A stretch of 40,011 nt of DNA, from assembly GCA_964636945.1 (NCBI GenBank), contig CAZWVH010000024.1, forward strand, positions 1-40,011, given 5' to 3'. This DNA comes from CAZADA01 sp964636945 (lineage in GTDB: Bacteria; Pseudomonadota; Alphaproteobacteria; Caulobacterales; Maricaulaceae). The notes beneath the pieces are model-generated. The model saw only the letters and a program-made list of their open reading frames with translations, did no database searches and had not been told where the DNA came from. Below, one piece after another: positions 8,504 through 16,884 of the stretch. A program made the translations under genes and the position numbers. How positions within the stretch are numbered: position 1 is the first letter of the stretch; each line of letters opens with the position of its first letter.

Positions 8504-8531
8504 ACACTAAAAGGATTGTTGAGCGCGTCAA
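8504..8531 (-). promoter_or_regulatory. Candidate sigma-70 promoter for lpdA
   Basis: Reading the minus strand, TTGACG (8531-8526) is followed after 16 bases by TAGTGT (8509-8504), about 60 bp before the lpdA ATG. The -35 box is good and the -10 is weak. lpdA is cut off from odhB by a plus-strand gene, so an independent promoter is expected here. Confidence 0.4.
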
Positions 8532-8681
8532 TGGGGCGTGTGGGCAAGCGGGGCGGATGACGCATCCCGGCCGCGGCCAATACTGTCTTCAGATTGGACG
8601 GGAATTCTGCGATTGGCCAAAATGCAATGACAAGGCTTGATCGGCCTGCCAGAAGAGAACAAAAGGAGCCCAACAAACGCC

Positions 8682-9245
8682 ATGACTGCCCTGGCTATTC
8701 CCGACGAGCATCGCCGCTTGCTCACCACCGATGAGGTGACGGCCATGTACCGCTCCGGCGTGCTGGCGCCGGACGAGAAAGTGGAGCTGATCGAGGGGCA
8801 GCTGATCCATATGGCCGCCAAGCACCGTAAGCATGAATTTATAAAACAGCGTCTGGCGCGATGGCTCCACCGTCATCTTCCGCTCAGGTATTTGGCCGCC
8901 GTCGAGCCCTCGTTGTTTCTCTCGGAGTCGTCCTTTGTCGATCCGGACATCGTCATTGTTCCCGAGCATATGGATTCCGACACCGTGCGCGGGCCGGATG
9001 CGCTGTTGGTGATCGAAGTGGCCGACAGCTCGCTGAAGTTCGATCTGGAGGTCAAGGCCCCACTCTATGCGCGACACGGCGTCCGGCATTTGTGGGTGAT
9101 CGACGCGGAGATCAAGCTCACCCACATCCACGCCGCGCCAAGCCCTGACGGCTATGGCCAATTGCGTCAAGCGCACGCTGACGAGGCAATGGCTCTCCCT
9201 TTCATGCCCGAGCTGAGTATCAGTCTCGCCGAATTGGGCGCGTAG
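8682..9245 (+). CDS. Uma2 family PD-(D/E)XK nuclease-fold protein
   Basis: 187 residues from the ATG at 8682 (AAAGGAG lies 13 bases upstream; a TTG at 8637 is open too). Uma2/DUF820 proteins have the restriction-endonuclease-like fold. The expected acidic core is visible: E38 in LIEGQL, D89 in VDPDIVIV, E112 in VIEVADSS, with the KAPLYARHGV and LWVID strands after it. Function is unknown for most members. This plus-strand gene stands between odhB and lpdA, and a paralogue sits between sucC and sucD. The stop codon overlaps the GTAG of a REP element, which suggests the repeat landed exactly at the gene end. Confidence 0.85.
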   Translation: MTALAIPDEHRRLLTTDEVTAMYRSGVLAPDEKVELIEGQLIHMAAKHRKHEFIKQRLARWLHRHLPLRYLAAVEPSLFLSESSFVDPDIVIVPEHMDSDTVRGPDALLVIEVADSSLKFDLEVKAPLYARHGVRHLWVIDAEIKLTHIHAAPSPDGYGQLRQAHADEAMALPFMPELSISLAELGA

Positions 9246-9281
9246 GGCGGGTCAAGCCGAGCGCAGCGGCGCGGACCCGCC
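9242..9281. repeat. REP element at the end of the Uma2 gene
   Basis: GTAG (9242-9245) followed by an 8-bp perfect stem GGCGGGTC (9246-9253) / GACCCGCC (9274-9281) with an inner GCCG/CGGC pairing. It has the same GTAG head and length as the REPs at 23-111, with GGTGGG replaced by GGCGGG and the other arm changed to match. A CAAGATTG (9281-9288) / CAATCTTG (9357-9364) pair and a CCCGCCC (about 9383) to the right suggest an eroded partner. Confidence 0.65.
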
Positions 9282-9409
9282 AAGATTGCGGAGCAATAAA
9301 GATTGCCGAGCATAAACGCCGCCTCGGACGCGCATGGCGATGACGTCCGGCGCGTCAATCTTGCGTTCGCCAAGATTTGGCCCGCCCCAAATCCAAAATG
9401 CCCAAGCAC

Positions 9410-11011
9410 CTATAAATCCAGGACCAATCGCTCGGGATCTTCGATGCATTCTTTCACGCGCACCAGGAAGGTCACCGCCTCCTTGCCGTCAATAATGCGA
9501 TGATCATAGGTGAGCGCCAGATACATCATCGGCCGAGCCACCACGTCGCCGTCGACCACCACAGGGCGCTCTTCGATGCGGTGCATGCCCAAAATGCCCG
9601 ATTGCGGCGCGTTCAAAATCGGCGTCGACATCAGCGAGCCGAACACGCCGCCATTGGTGACGGTGAAGGTGGCGCCTTGCATCTCATCCAGCTGGAGCTT
9701 GCCTTCTCGCGCTTTGGTTGACAGGTCGGCGATCGCCATCTCAATGCCGCCCAGCGAGAGCTGATCGGCGTTGCGCACCACCGGGACCACCAGCCCGCGG
9801 TCGGAGCTGACCGCCACGCCAATGTCGAAATAGTTTTTGTAAATAATGGAGTCGCCGTCGATCTCCGCATTCACCGCCGGCACGTCCTGAAGCGCTTGGA
9901 TCACGGCTTTGACGAAAAAGCTCATAAAGCCAAGTTTGATGCCGTGTTTCTTGGCGAATTCGTCTTTGAACTTCTTGCGCGTGGCCATTACCGCAGTCAT
10001 GTCCACATCATTATAGGTGGTCAGCATCGCTGCGGTGTTTTGCGCCTCTTTCAAGCGACGGGCGATGGTTTGGCGCAAACGCGTCATGCGCACGCGTTCC
10101 TCGCGAGGACGCAGCTCGCGCGGCTCCTGGTTGGCTGGCCGTAACGCGGTGGCTTGCGGCGACGGCGACGGTGACGCCGAACCGGCCTTTTCGACCGCCT
10201 GGAGAGCGTCAGCTTTGGTGATGCGGCCGCCGCGACCCGTGCCGCGCACATCCTCCGACGACAAATCGTTTTCCGCCATCACCCGGCGCGCCGATGGCAT
10301 GGGCCGCCCGGATGGGGATGACGCATCAACCCGACCTTCTTCGCGTTCAAAGGGTTCAGGTGAGGGGCTTGGCGCCGGGGTTGCCCGGGCAGACTGTCCG
10401 CCACCAGCACCCGCTTCCAAGCGCGCAACCACGGTGCCCACGCCCACCGTATCGCCTTCATTGACCATCAATTCGGCAATCACACCGTCTTGTGGAGCCG
10501 GGACCTCGACCGAGACTTTGTCAGTTTCAATCTCGACGATGGGATCATCGGCTTTGACCCGCTGGCCCGGTTTGACCAACCATGTTCCTATCGTGCCTTC
10601 AGCGACGGATTCGCCCATTTGCGGGATGGCGACATCGATGATTTCACCTGTGCTCCTAACGGCGGAAGCACCATTGCCGCTGGCTGGCTGCGGCGACGGG
10701 GTTGGCGCAGGCGCGGGCGATGGACTCGGCGCAGCGGCTGGAGCAGGGCTCGGCGCCGGAGCGCTGGCTCCAGCGCCCGCTCCGTCCATGTGACCGAGAA
10801 TGGCGCCGATCTCAACGGTCGCCCCCTCTTCAGCGACAATATCCCCGAGCACGCCGTCCTCGGGCGCAGCAACTTCTAACGTCACTTTGTCGGTTTCCAG
10901 CTCGACAACCGGCTCGTCTTTCGCCACGCGATCGCCGGGCTTTTTCATCCACTGGGCCACCGTCGCCTCCGTGACGGACTCGCCCAAGCTCGGCACCACA
11001 ATGTCGGCCAT
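9410..11011 (-). CDS. odhB: 2-oxoglutarate dehydrogenase E2 (succinyltransferase), two lipoyl domains
   Basis: Core of the 2-oxoglutarate dehydrogenase complex; transfers succinyl from lipoyl to CoA. Domains in order: lipoyl 1 (1-77, lipoyl-lysine K42 in ELETDKVTLEV), an Ala/Pro linker, lipoyl 2 (123-200, K165 in EIETDKVSVEV), a second linker, the E1/E3-binding domain (about 236-274), and the catalytic domain (about 305-533) with H504 and D508 in DHRIIDG. At 533 residues it is about 100-130 longer than one-lipoyl OdhB proteins. The gene follows sucA by 21 bp, so the product is assigned to the 2-oxoglutarate complex. sucB is the alternative name. Confidence 0.95.
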   Translation of the reverse strand: MADIVVPSLGESVTEATVAQWMKKPGDRVAKDEPVVELETDKVTLEVAAPEDGVLGDIVAEEGATVEIGAILGHMDGAGAGASAPAPSPAPAAAPSPSPAPAPTPSPQPASGNGASAVRSTGEIIDVAIPQMGESVAEGTIGTWLVKPGQRVKADDPIVEIETDKVSVEVPAPQDGVIAELMVNEGDTVGVGTVVARLEAGAGGGQSARATPAPSPSPEPFEREEGRVDASSPSGRPMPSARRVMAENDLSSEDVRGTGRGGRITKADALQAVEKAGSASPSPSPQATALRPANQEPRELRPREERVRMTRLRQTIARRLKEAQNTAAMLTTYNDVDMTAVMATRKKFKDEFAKKHGIKLGFMSFFVKAVIQALQDVPAVNAEIDGDSIIYKNYFDIGVAVSSDRGLVVPVVRNADQLSLGGIEMAIADLSTKAREGKLQLDEMQGATFTVTNGGVFGSLMSTPILNAPQSGILGMHRIEERPVVVDGDVVARPMMYLALTYDHRIIDGKEAVTFLVRVKECIEDPERLVLDL

Positions 11012-11032
11012 ATCCCACTTCTCCTGTTGGCG

Positions 11033-14000
11033 TTATCCCAGCGCGTCTTCCAAGAGCCGCTCGCGCTCGGCCAAATGTTTGCTCATCAGTCCTGTTGCTG
11101 TGGACGCAGAGGCTGGTCGGCCTGCATAACGCACGCGACCATGCTCAGCCTCAATCTTGCGCAGTACAAACTCCAGATTTGGTTCAATAAACGACCAGCC
11201 GCCCATGTTCCGGGGCTCTTCCTGGCACCACACAAACTCCGCGGTGGGAAAACGGGCGAGTTCCTTCATGAGCGAGCGCGCTGGAACCGGGTAAAACTGC
11301 TCGACGCGTAGAATATAAATGTCGTCAATCTCACGCTTTTCACGTTCCTCAAGCAGGTCGTAATAAACCTTGCCCGAGCACAGCACCACACGGCGAATGT
11401 GCTCGTCGGGCTGCAAGACCACAGAGGTGCGCGACGCTCCGGTGTCGGGTCGAGTGACGGAATGATCTCCGTCATCCCACAACACGCGGTGGAATGAGGT
11501 GTCGGCGGCGAACTCGCTCAGATCGGACAAACACCGCTTGTGACGCAATAGCGACTTCGGCGTCATCAAGATCAGTGGCTTGCGGAAATCACGATGCACC
11601 TGTCGGCGCAAAATGTGGAAATAGTTTGCCGGCGTTGAGCAATTGGCGACCTGCATGTTGTCCTCGGCGCACAATTGCAAGAACCGCTCAAGGCGTGCGG
11701 AGGAATGCTCCGGCCCTTGGCCCTCATAACCATGCGGCAGCAGCATGACCAGGCCGGACAGGCGCAACCATTTGCGCTCGCCGGACGAAATGAACTGATC
11801 GATGATCACCTGGGCGCCGTTGACGAAGTCGCCAAATTGCGCCTCCCAAAGCACCAGCGTGTTGGGATCGGCAAGCGAATAGCCATACTCGAATCCCAAG
11901 ACCGCCTCTTCGGACAACATGGAATCGATGACTTCGTACCGGGCTTGGTCAGGGCTCAAATTGTTGAGCGGCGTGTAGCGTTGCTCTGTGACCTGGTCGA
12001 CAATGTGCGAATGCCGCTGGGAGAATGTGCCTCGGGCGGAATCTTGCCCGGACAGTCGTACAGGAAAGCCTTCGTCCAACAAAGACGCAAACGCCAAGTG
12101 CTCAGCCGTCGCCCAATCAATGTCTTTGCCGGATTCCACCGCCTCACGTCGGCGGTTGATCACGCGATCAAGGGTGCGGTGAACATTGATATCGCGCGGG
12201 ATGCGCGTCATGCGGTCGCCGAGCTCGCGCAGCTTGCTGAAATCAACAGCAGTCCGACCGCGCCGATCGTCGTCGGCCGGCAATCCAATGCCAGACCACA
12301 ATCCATCGAGCCAGTCCGCGCTGTTGGCTTTGTACGTTTCGCCTTTCTTGAACTCCTCGTCCAAGAAGTCCTCGAACTCTTTCGTCCACTGATCGAACTC
12401 GCCTTGCTCCATGACGCCTTCAGCTTCGAGGCGTTCAACATAGAGCTCCAGCACCCGTTTTTGGTCACCGATCCGCTTGTACATCAATGGTTGGGTGAAC
12501 GAGGGATCATCGCCTTCATTGTGGCCGTAGCGACGGTAGCAGAACATATCCACCACCACGTCTTTTCCAAAGATCTGGCGATACTCCGTCGCAACCTTAG
12601 CTGCATAGACCACCGCCTCGGGGTCGTCGCCATTCACATGGAAGATTGGGGCCTGCACCATCAACGCCACATCAGACGGATACGGCGACGAGCGGCTGTC
12701 ACGCGGGCTCGTGGTGAACCCGATCTGGTTATTCACAATAAAGTGCACCGTGCCGCCGGTGCGATGCCCTTTCAGCCCAGACAGGCCGAGACACTCGGCC
12801 ACAATCCCCTGACCCGCAAAGGCCGCGTCACCATGCAGCAATAACGGCAGAACCGACGTGCGCACATAGCCCGACCCGTCTTCCTTCATGATGCCCACTT
12901 GGGTTTGCTTGGCGCGCGCCTTGCCCAGCACAACGGGATTCACCGCCTCAAGGTGCGACGGGTTGGCAGTCAAGGACAGGTGCACTGAATTGCCGTCAAA
13001 CTCTCGATCGGACGAGGCGCCCAGATGGTACTTGACATCGCCCGAGCCGTATTCTTCCGCGCCCTGGGTGTCGCCGCCCTGAAATTCTTGGAAAATTGCG
13101 TGATAGGGCTTGCCCATCACCGCAGCAAGCACGTTCAATCGGCCGCGATGCGGCATGCCCACAACGATCTGCTCGACCCCCATTGCGCCGCCGCGCTTGA
13201 TAATTTGTTCGAGCGCCGGGACCATAGATTCACCGCCATCAATGCCGAAGCGCTTGGTGCCCGGATAGCGCTTATGCAAAAACCGCTCAAAGGTTTCCGT
13301 CTCGATCAGCTTTTGGGCAATGGCGCGCTTGCCTTGCGGCGTGAACGAAACTCCCTTATCGGGCCCTTCTATGCGCTCTTGCAGCCATTGTTTTTCCTGC
13401 GGATCAGTGATGTGCATGAACTCCACGCCCATAGTGGAGCAATAGGTGCGCTTGAGGATATCGAGCATCTGGCTCAACGTGCCGGTATCGAGCCCTAACA
13501 CCCCGCCAATAAAAATCGGCCGATCCATGTCTTCTGGACCAAATCCGTATGTGGCGGGGTCCAGCTCGGGTTGCTCGCCAAAGCCGGACAAACGCAGCGG
13601 ATCTAGATCGGCGGCCAAATGTCCGCGAATCCGGTAGGCGCGGATCATCATCAATGCGCGGATCGAATCTTGTGTTTCCTGCCGAACATCACCGCGAGCG
13701 CCGTTTTCGATGATTGCCCGGACTTGCTGATCCTGCGGCCCTAAGTCTTTGGGCGCAGGCGGCAGGTTTTTTCCGTCAACTCGATGCGAACCATCCAGGG
13801 CTTCGGTCAGCTCATCAGTCTCGCGCGCCGGCCAATCGCGACGCTTCCAGGATGGGCCATTGGCCGCCTGCACCGCCTCAGCCGCGCGATCGCCGAGCTG
13901 GTCAAAAAAAGCGCGCCAACTGGGATCCACCGATTGGGGATCTTCAAAGTACCGCGCCAACAATTGTTCCACATACTGGGCATTGCCTCCGTAAAGAAAC

Positions 14001-14050
14001 GCGGTTTCCAGGAGGGCTTCATTGATCTCGCTACGGTCGATGTCTGACAT
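11033..14050 (-). CDS. sucA: 2-oxoglutarate dehydrogenase E1 component
   Basis: Thiamine-diphosphate enzyme that decarboxylates 2-oxoglutarate and succinylates the lipoyl group of OdhB. 1005 residues, full length. The N-terminal E1o-specific tail (FLYGGNAQYVEQLLARYFEDP) is present, as are the active-site loop VGMPHRGRLNVLA, the ThDP/Mg motif GD..FAGQGIVAE, and the C-terminal transketolase-like domain (LLPHGYEGQGPEHSSARLERFLQL). It is followed by odhB after 21 bp and forms one transcript with it. The 171 bp upstream hold a candidate promoter (14146-14174). Confidence 0.98.
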   Translation of the reverse strand: MSDIDRSEINEALLETAFLYGGNAQYVEQLLARYFEDPQSVDPSWRAFFDQLGDRAAEAVQAANGPSWKRRDWPARETDELTEALDGSHRVDGKNLPPAPKDLGPQDQQVRAIIENGARGDVRQETQDSIRALMMIRAYRIRGHLAADLDPLRLSGFGEQPELDPATYGFGPEDMDRPIFIGGVLGLDTGTLSQMLDILKRTYCSTMGVEFMHITDPQEKQWLQERIEGPDKGVSFTPQGKRAIAQKLIETETFERFLHKRYPGTKRFGIDGGESMVPALEQIIKRGGAMGVEQIVVGMPHRGRLNVLAAVMGKPYHAIFQEFQGGDTQGAEEYGSGDVKYHLGASSDREFDGNSVHLSLTANPSHLEAVNPVVLGKARAKQTQVGIMKEDGSGYVRTSVLPLLLHGDAAFAGQGIVAECLGLSGLKGHRTGGTVHFIVNNQIGFTTSPRDSRSSPYPSDVALMVQAPIFHVNGDDPEAVVYAAKVATEYRQIFGKDVVVDMFCYRRYGHNEGDDPSFTQPLMYKRIGDQKRVLELYVERLEAEGVMEQGEFDQWTKEFEDFLDEEFKKGETYKANSADWLDGLWSGIGLPADDDRRGRTAVDFSKLRELGDRMTRIPRDINVHRTLDRVINRRREAVESGKDIDWATAEHLAFASLLDEGFPVRLSGQDSARGTFSQRHSHIVDQVTEQRYTPLNNLSPDQARYEVIDSMLSEEAVLGFEYGYSLADPNTLVLWEAQFGDFVNGAQVIIDQFISSGERKWLRLSGLVMLLPHGYEGQGPEHSSARLERFLQLCAEDNMQVANCSTPANYFHILRRQVHRDFRKPLILMTPKSLLRHKRCLSDLSEFAADTSFHRVLWDDGDHSVTRPDTGASRTSVVLQPDEHIRRVVLCSGKVYYDLLEEREKREIDDIYILRVEQFYPVPARSLMKELARFPTAEFVWCQEEPRNMGGWSFIEPNLEFVLRKIEAEHGRVRYAGRPASASTATGLMSKHLAERERLLEDALG

Positions 14051-14145
14051 GGGATCCCATTCGTCAGGGTGTGCGTGGTGGCGAACTGTCGCAAGTCGGG
14101 GCGGCGGTCAAGCGCGACGACGGCTCGCTTGTGGATGTCACAAAG

Positions 14146-14174
14146 GACATAGGTTTCGCGCGTTGACTTAACAA
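14146..14174 (-). promoter_or_regulatory. Candidate sigma-70 promoter for sucA-odhB
   Basis: On the minus strand TTGTTA (14174-14169) and TATGTC (14151-14146) are 17 bases apart, about 95 bp before the sucA ATG. An ATGTC-ACAAAG-GACAT dyad (14135-14150) overlaps the -10 box and could be an operator. Boxes are only moderately close to consensus. Confidence 0.4.
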
Positions 14175-14221
14175 TTCGTTCTCGTGAACACCACTACAAA
14201 TTCTGGGTCATGCGCATGTGG

Positions 14222-15076
14222 CTAATACTGACGGCGCGCCGCCTCAAATGCTGATCGTACAGGGACAAAATAGGCGGTGCCCGTGGAGTCGATGATGGAT
14301 CGGTGGCGCCCGCGCACTTCTTTAAGCGTCGCATTTTCACCAGCGGCGGCAACGAGCGCCTCGCCATAGGCAAACGGCATGGCCTCGTCCTCCCGGCTAT
14401 GCAATACGAGAATCGGCGCATTGATCTCGGCAACGCGCCGAAGCGTATTCATGTTGGCGTTCCAGTAAATCAGGCGCAACACCGCATTGGGCGGAGCCGA
14501 TCCGAATTCGCGCTCAAACCGCTGCTTCGCCACATCTGTGACCCGGGTGAACGTGCTTTCCAGCACCACAAGGGCGGAGGTGTGTTGTTGGGCCAAATGC
14601 GCCGCAACGGCGCCGCCCAGCGCCCGCCCCAAGATAATCAGATTGTCCGGCGTCACGCCTTTCTCGTCGATCAGCCAGCGATACGCAGCCTCAGCATCTC
14701 GATACAGCCCACTCACCGAAGGCGAGCCCTGGGATTCTCCAAACCCGCGATAATCAATCGCAAACACATGAAAACCGCTATCGCGCGCCAGGCGTATCCA
14801 GGTGAGCTGATCGCCTAAATCCCCGATTGGGCCATGCAAATACAAGATGGTGGGCGCATCGTCGTCGTCAGCAGGCACCCACCATCCGGTAATTTCAACT
14901 TGATCAAGCGTTGTGAAGCGCACGTCCTCGAAGGTCATGGGATTGCGGCCATGATCGGGGCGAAACGTCACCACCCGGTCGGGAAAAAACAACAATGGCG
15001 GGCGTACGCCCACATACGCCACCGACATAAAGCCGGCGAGTATTAGTGCGCCAACTGCCCACATTAGGATCCGCAT
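14222..15076 (-). CDS. Alpha/beta-hydrolase-fold protein lacking the nucleophile
   Basis: BEM46/ABHD13-like alpha/beta fold with an N-terminal membrane anchor (about 4-24). Counting from the ATG at 15076, which has GGAGG 6 bases upstream: oxyanion-side HG at 81-82, strand-4 turn DYRGFGES, acid D230 (HSREDEAMPF) and base H258 are present. The nucleophile elbow, normally GxSxGG, reads GRALGG, so the Ser is Ala152 (codon GCG on the coding strand). Everything else looks intact, so the protein may be a pseudo-enzyme with a binding or scaffold role, or a recently disabled hydrolase. It lies between sucD and sucA. Confidence 0.85.
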   Translation of the reverse strand: MRILMWAVGALILAGFMSVAYVGVRPPLLFFPDRVVTFRPDHGRNPMTFEDVRFTTLDQVEITGWWVPADDDDAPTILYLHGPIGDLGDQLTWIRLARDSGFHVFAIDYRGFGESQGSPSVSGLYRDAEAAYRWLIDEKGVTPDNLIILGRALGGAVAAHLAQQHTSALVVLESTFTRVTDVAKQRFEREFGSAPPNAVLRLIYWNANMNTLRRVAEINAPILVLHSREDEAMPFAYGEALVAAAGENATLKEVRGRHRSIIDSTGTAYFVPVRSAFEAARRQY

Positions 15077-15144
15077 CACGCTCCTCCCAACGCCCCAAGA
15101 TCATTTCCGGTGTACGTGGTTTTTCCGTGCGCCGCCATGCTGGA

Positions 15145-15161
15145 CGGCGCCCGAGGCGCCG
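15145..15161 (-). terminator. Hairpin just after the sucD stop codon
   Basis: GGCGCC-CGA-GGCGCC (plus-strand reading, 15146-15160), extended by a C:G pair, begins 6 bases beyond the sucD stop. No T-run follows, so it may protect the sucCD mRNA 3' end or pause polymerase instead of ending transcription. Confidence 0.35.
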
Positions 15162-15167
15162 CGACGC

Positions 15168-16088
15168 TTAGGCCGCCAGCGCTTGTTTGAGCGTTGAGCC
15201 CAATTGGGCTGGAGAATCAGACACAATGATGTCGGCCGCCTTCATCGCGTCAATCTTGCTTTGTGCGTCGCCTTTGCCGCCAGACACCACAGCGCCGGCG
15301 TGCCCCATGGTGCGTCCGGGAGGCGCCGTGCGACCTGCGATGAAGCCCACAGTCGGTTTTTGACGCCCGCGGGCGGCCTCGTCCTTCAAAAACTGGGCGG
15401 CTTCCTCTTCAGCCGAGCCTCCAATTTCGCCAATCATGATGATGGAGGTGGTTTCGTCGTCAGCCAGGAACATCTCCAAGGCGTCGATGAACTCCATACC
15501 CTTGACGGGATCGCCGCCAATGCCCACCGCGGTCGATTGGCCAAGGCCCTCATTCGTGGTTTGGAATACCGCCTCATAGGTGAGCGTGCCCGAACGCGAG
15601 ACAATCCCCACCGAGCCTTTGGAGAAAATGCTTCCGGGCATGATGCCAATCTTGCACTCGTTGGGCGTCAACACGCCCGGGCAGTTGGGACCAATCAATC
15701 GCGACTTCGACCCTTCTAGGGCTCGGCCCACGCGGACCATGTCCAACACCGGAATTCCCTCTGTGATCGTAACGATCAGATCCATCTCCGCGTCGATCGC
15801 CTCGAGGATGGCGTCGGCTGCAAACGGCGGCGGCACATAGATCACCGTGGCGTTGGCGCCCGTGCGTTCCTTCGCCTCGCGCACAGTGTCATAGACGGGC
15901 AGGCTTGCGCCCTTCGCGCCGTCTGGAGCGTTCTCCGTCGCCGTCCATGTGCTCCCGCCTTTGCCCGGCGTACAACCAGCCACCATTTTTGAGCCATAGG
16001 CAATGGCTTGCTCAGTGTGGAACGTGCCGGTTTTGCCGGTAATGCCTTGGCAAATGACTTTGGTTTCGGCGTTGACGAGGATGGACAT
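15168..16088 (-). CDS. sucD: Succinyl-CoA ligase, alpha subunit
   Basis: With SucC converts succinyl-CoA to succinate and makes ATP or GTP. 306 residues. N-terminal CoA-binding Rossmann domain (CQGITGKTGTFHTEQAI), IGPNCPGVL and the ligase domain. The phosphorylated histidine is H263 in MGHAGAVVSGG. Between PGKGG and LPVYDTV there is a segment of about 17 residues (STWTATENAPDGAKGAS) where the E. coli enzyme has a short THLG-type stretch, which explains the extra length. GGAG stands 8 bases before the ATG. The partner sucC is 800 bp upstream, beyond a Uma2 gene, although the two are normally adjacent. Confidence 0.97.
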   Translation of the reverse strand: MSILVNAETKVICQGITGKTGTFHTEQAIAYGSKMVAGCTPGKGGSTWTATENAPDGAKGASLPVYDTVREAKERTGANATVIYVPPPFAADAILEAIDAEMDLIVTITEGIPVLDMVRVGRALEGSKSRLIGPNCPGVLTPNECKIGIMPGSIFSKGSVGIVSRSGTLTYEAVFQTTNEGLGQSTAVGIGGDPVKGMEFIDALEMFLADDETTSIIMIGEIGGSAEEEAAQFLKDEAARGRQKPTVGFIAGRTAPPGRTMGHAGAVVSGGKGDAQSKIDAMKAADIIVSDSPAQLGSTLKQALAA

Positions 16089-16184
16089 GAGCGAATTCTC
16101 CGGGCGAAAAATGACGTCGGACAGAACGCCCGCGACTGCGCCCCGTCTTAGACCAGCAAACGCGACGCTGCAATTGCGAAGACC

Positions 16185-16763
16185 TTAGATGTCGCGATCA
16201 CGCGTTCCCACGCGCGCCAAGGCGTCGAGGCGCAAAGTGAGGTGGGGAATGTGACCGGCGGTGATGGGCTCATCGGCTGGAACCCGGTGCATAAAGCCAT
16301 ACCCATCCTGCGAGGGTTCCCGGAACACATGGGTGCGGGTGTCGTGCAAGTCGATCACCCAATACTCGCGCACGCCATGGGCGGCATAGAGGCGCGCTTT
16401 GCGTCCCAGATCAAACGCCAATGACGAATCAGCCTGTTCGATGGCCAACAAGACGTCAGGGCCACGCACCTTGGCTGTCGGCATGTCAGCGGCGAACACA
16501 TACCAGTCCGGCTTAGGCGCGCTGATGTCTGACAATTCAAGCGTCGTGCCTGGCATGATCACATATTCGGCCGAGAGCGCTTTGAATAACCAACGCCCCA
16601 ACGCATAGCTATAGTCGCGATGTAGCGGGCCATCGGATGGCATTTCCAGCAACTCCCCCTCAATCAGCTCCAAGCGCTCAGGCTCGCGCAACAGCCCCGC
16701 CGCAACCATGCCGCGAACCTCGTCGACCGTAAACCGATAGGGGGTTTGAACCGCTTCACTCAT
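16185..16763 (-). CDS. Uma2 family PD-(D/E)XK nuclease-fold protein inside sucCD
   Basis: 192 residues, paralogue of the Uma2 gene at 8682-9245: shared LELIEGELL, PDW/PDI strand (D86), RGPDVLLAIEQADSSLAFD (E109), KARLYAAHGVREYWVID and DGYGFMHRV. It lies in the same orientation as its neighbours, 121 bp after sucC and 96 bp before sucD. It has no clear ribosome binding site, so low or coupled translation is likely. Function is unknown; the family is common in Cyanobacteria and found in accessory DNA elsewhere. No toxin/antitoxin partner or transposon end is seen beside it. Confidence 0.85.
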   Translation of the reverse strand: MSEAVQTPYRFTVDEVRGMVAAGLLREPERLELIEGELLEMPSDGPLHRDYSYALGRWLFKALSAEYVIMPGTTLELSDISAPKPDWYVFAADMPTAKVRGPDVLLAIEQADSSLAFDLGRKARLYAAHGVREYWVIDLHDTRTHVFREPSQDGYGFMHRVPADEPITAGHIPHLTLRLDALARVGTRDRDI

Positions 16764-16884
16764 AATAAGAATCTATCATCAAGCGGCGTTGTGAGCCAGA
16801 GCATGTCATGAACAGCTTGCGAGCCCGGGCGTCAGACCTGGCGCTGTCCGCTCAGCGAACTGCATCTGCGGCGTTTGGCGCCAA

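Noticed and set aside
8682..9245. Uma2 genes as toxin or restriction systems
   Set aside because: The fold suggests a nuclease, but there is no methyltransferase, antitoxin or immunity-like partner beside either copy, so no defence role is claimed.
11675..12844. 389-codon open frame antisense to sucA
   Set aside because: SucA is complete and conserved in this stretch, and the antisense product resembles nothing and has no start signal.
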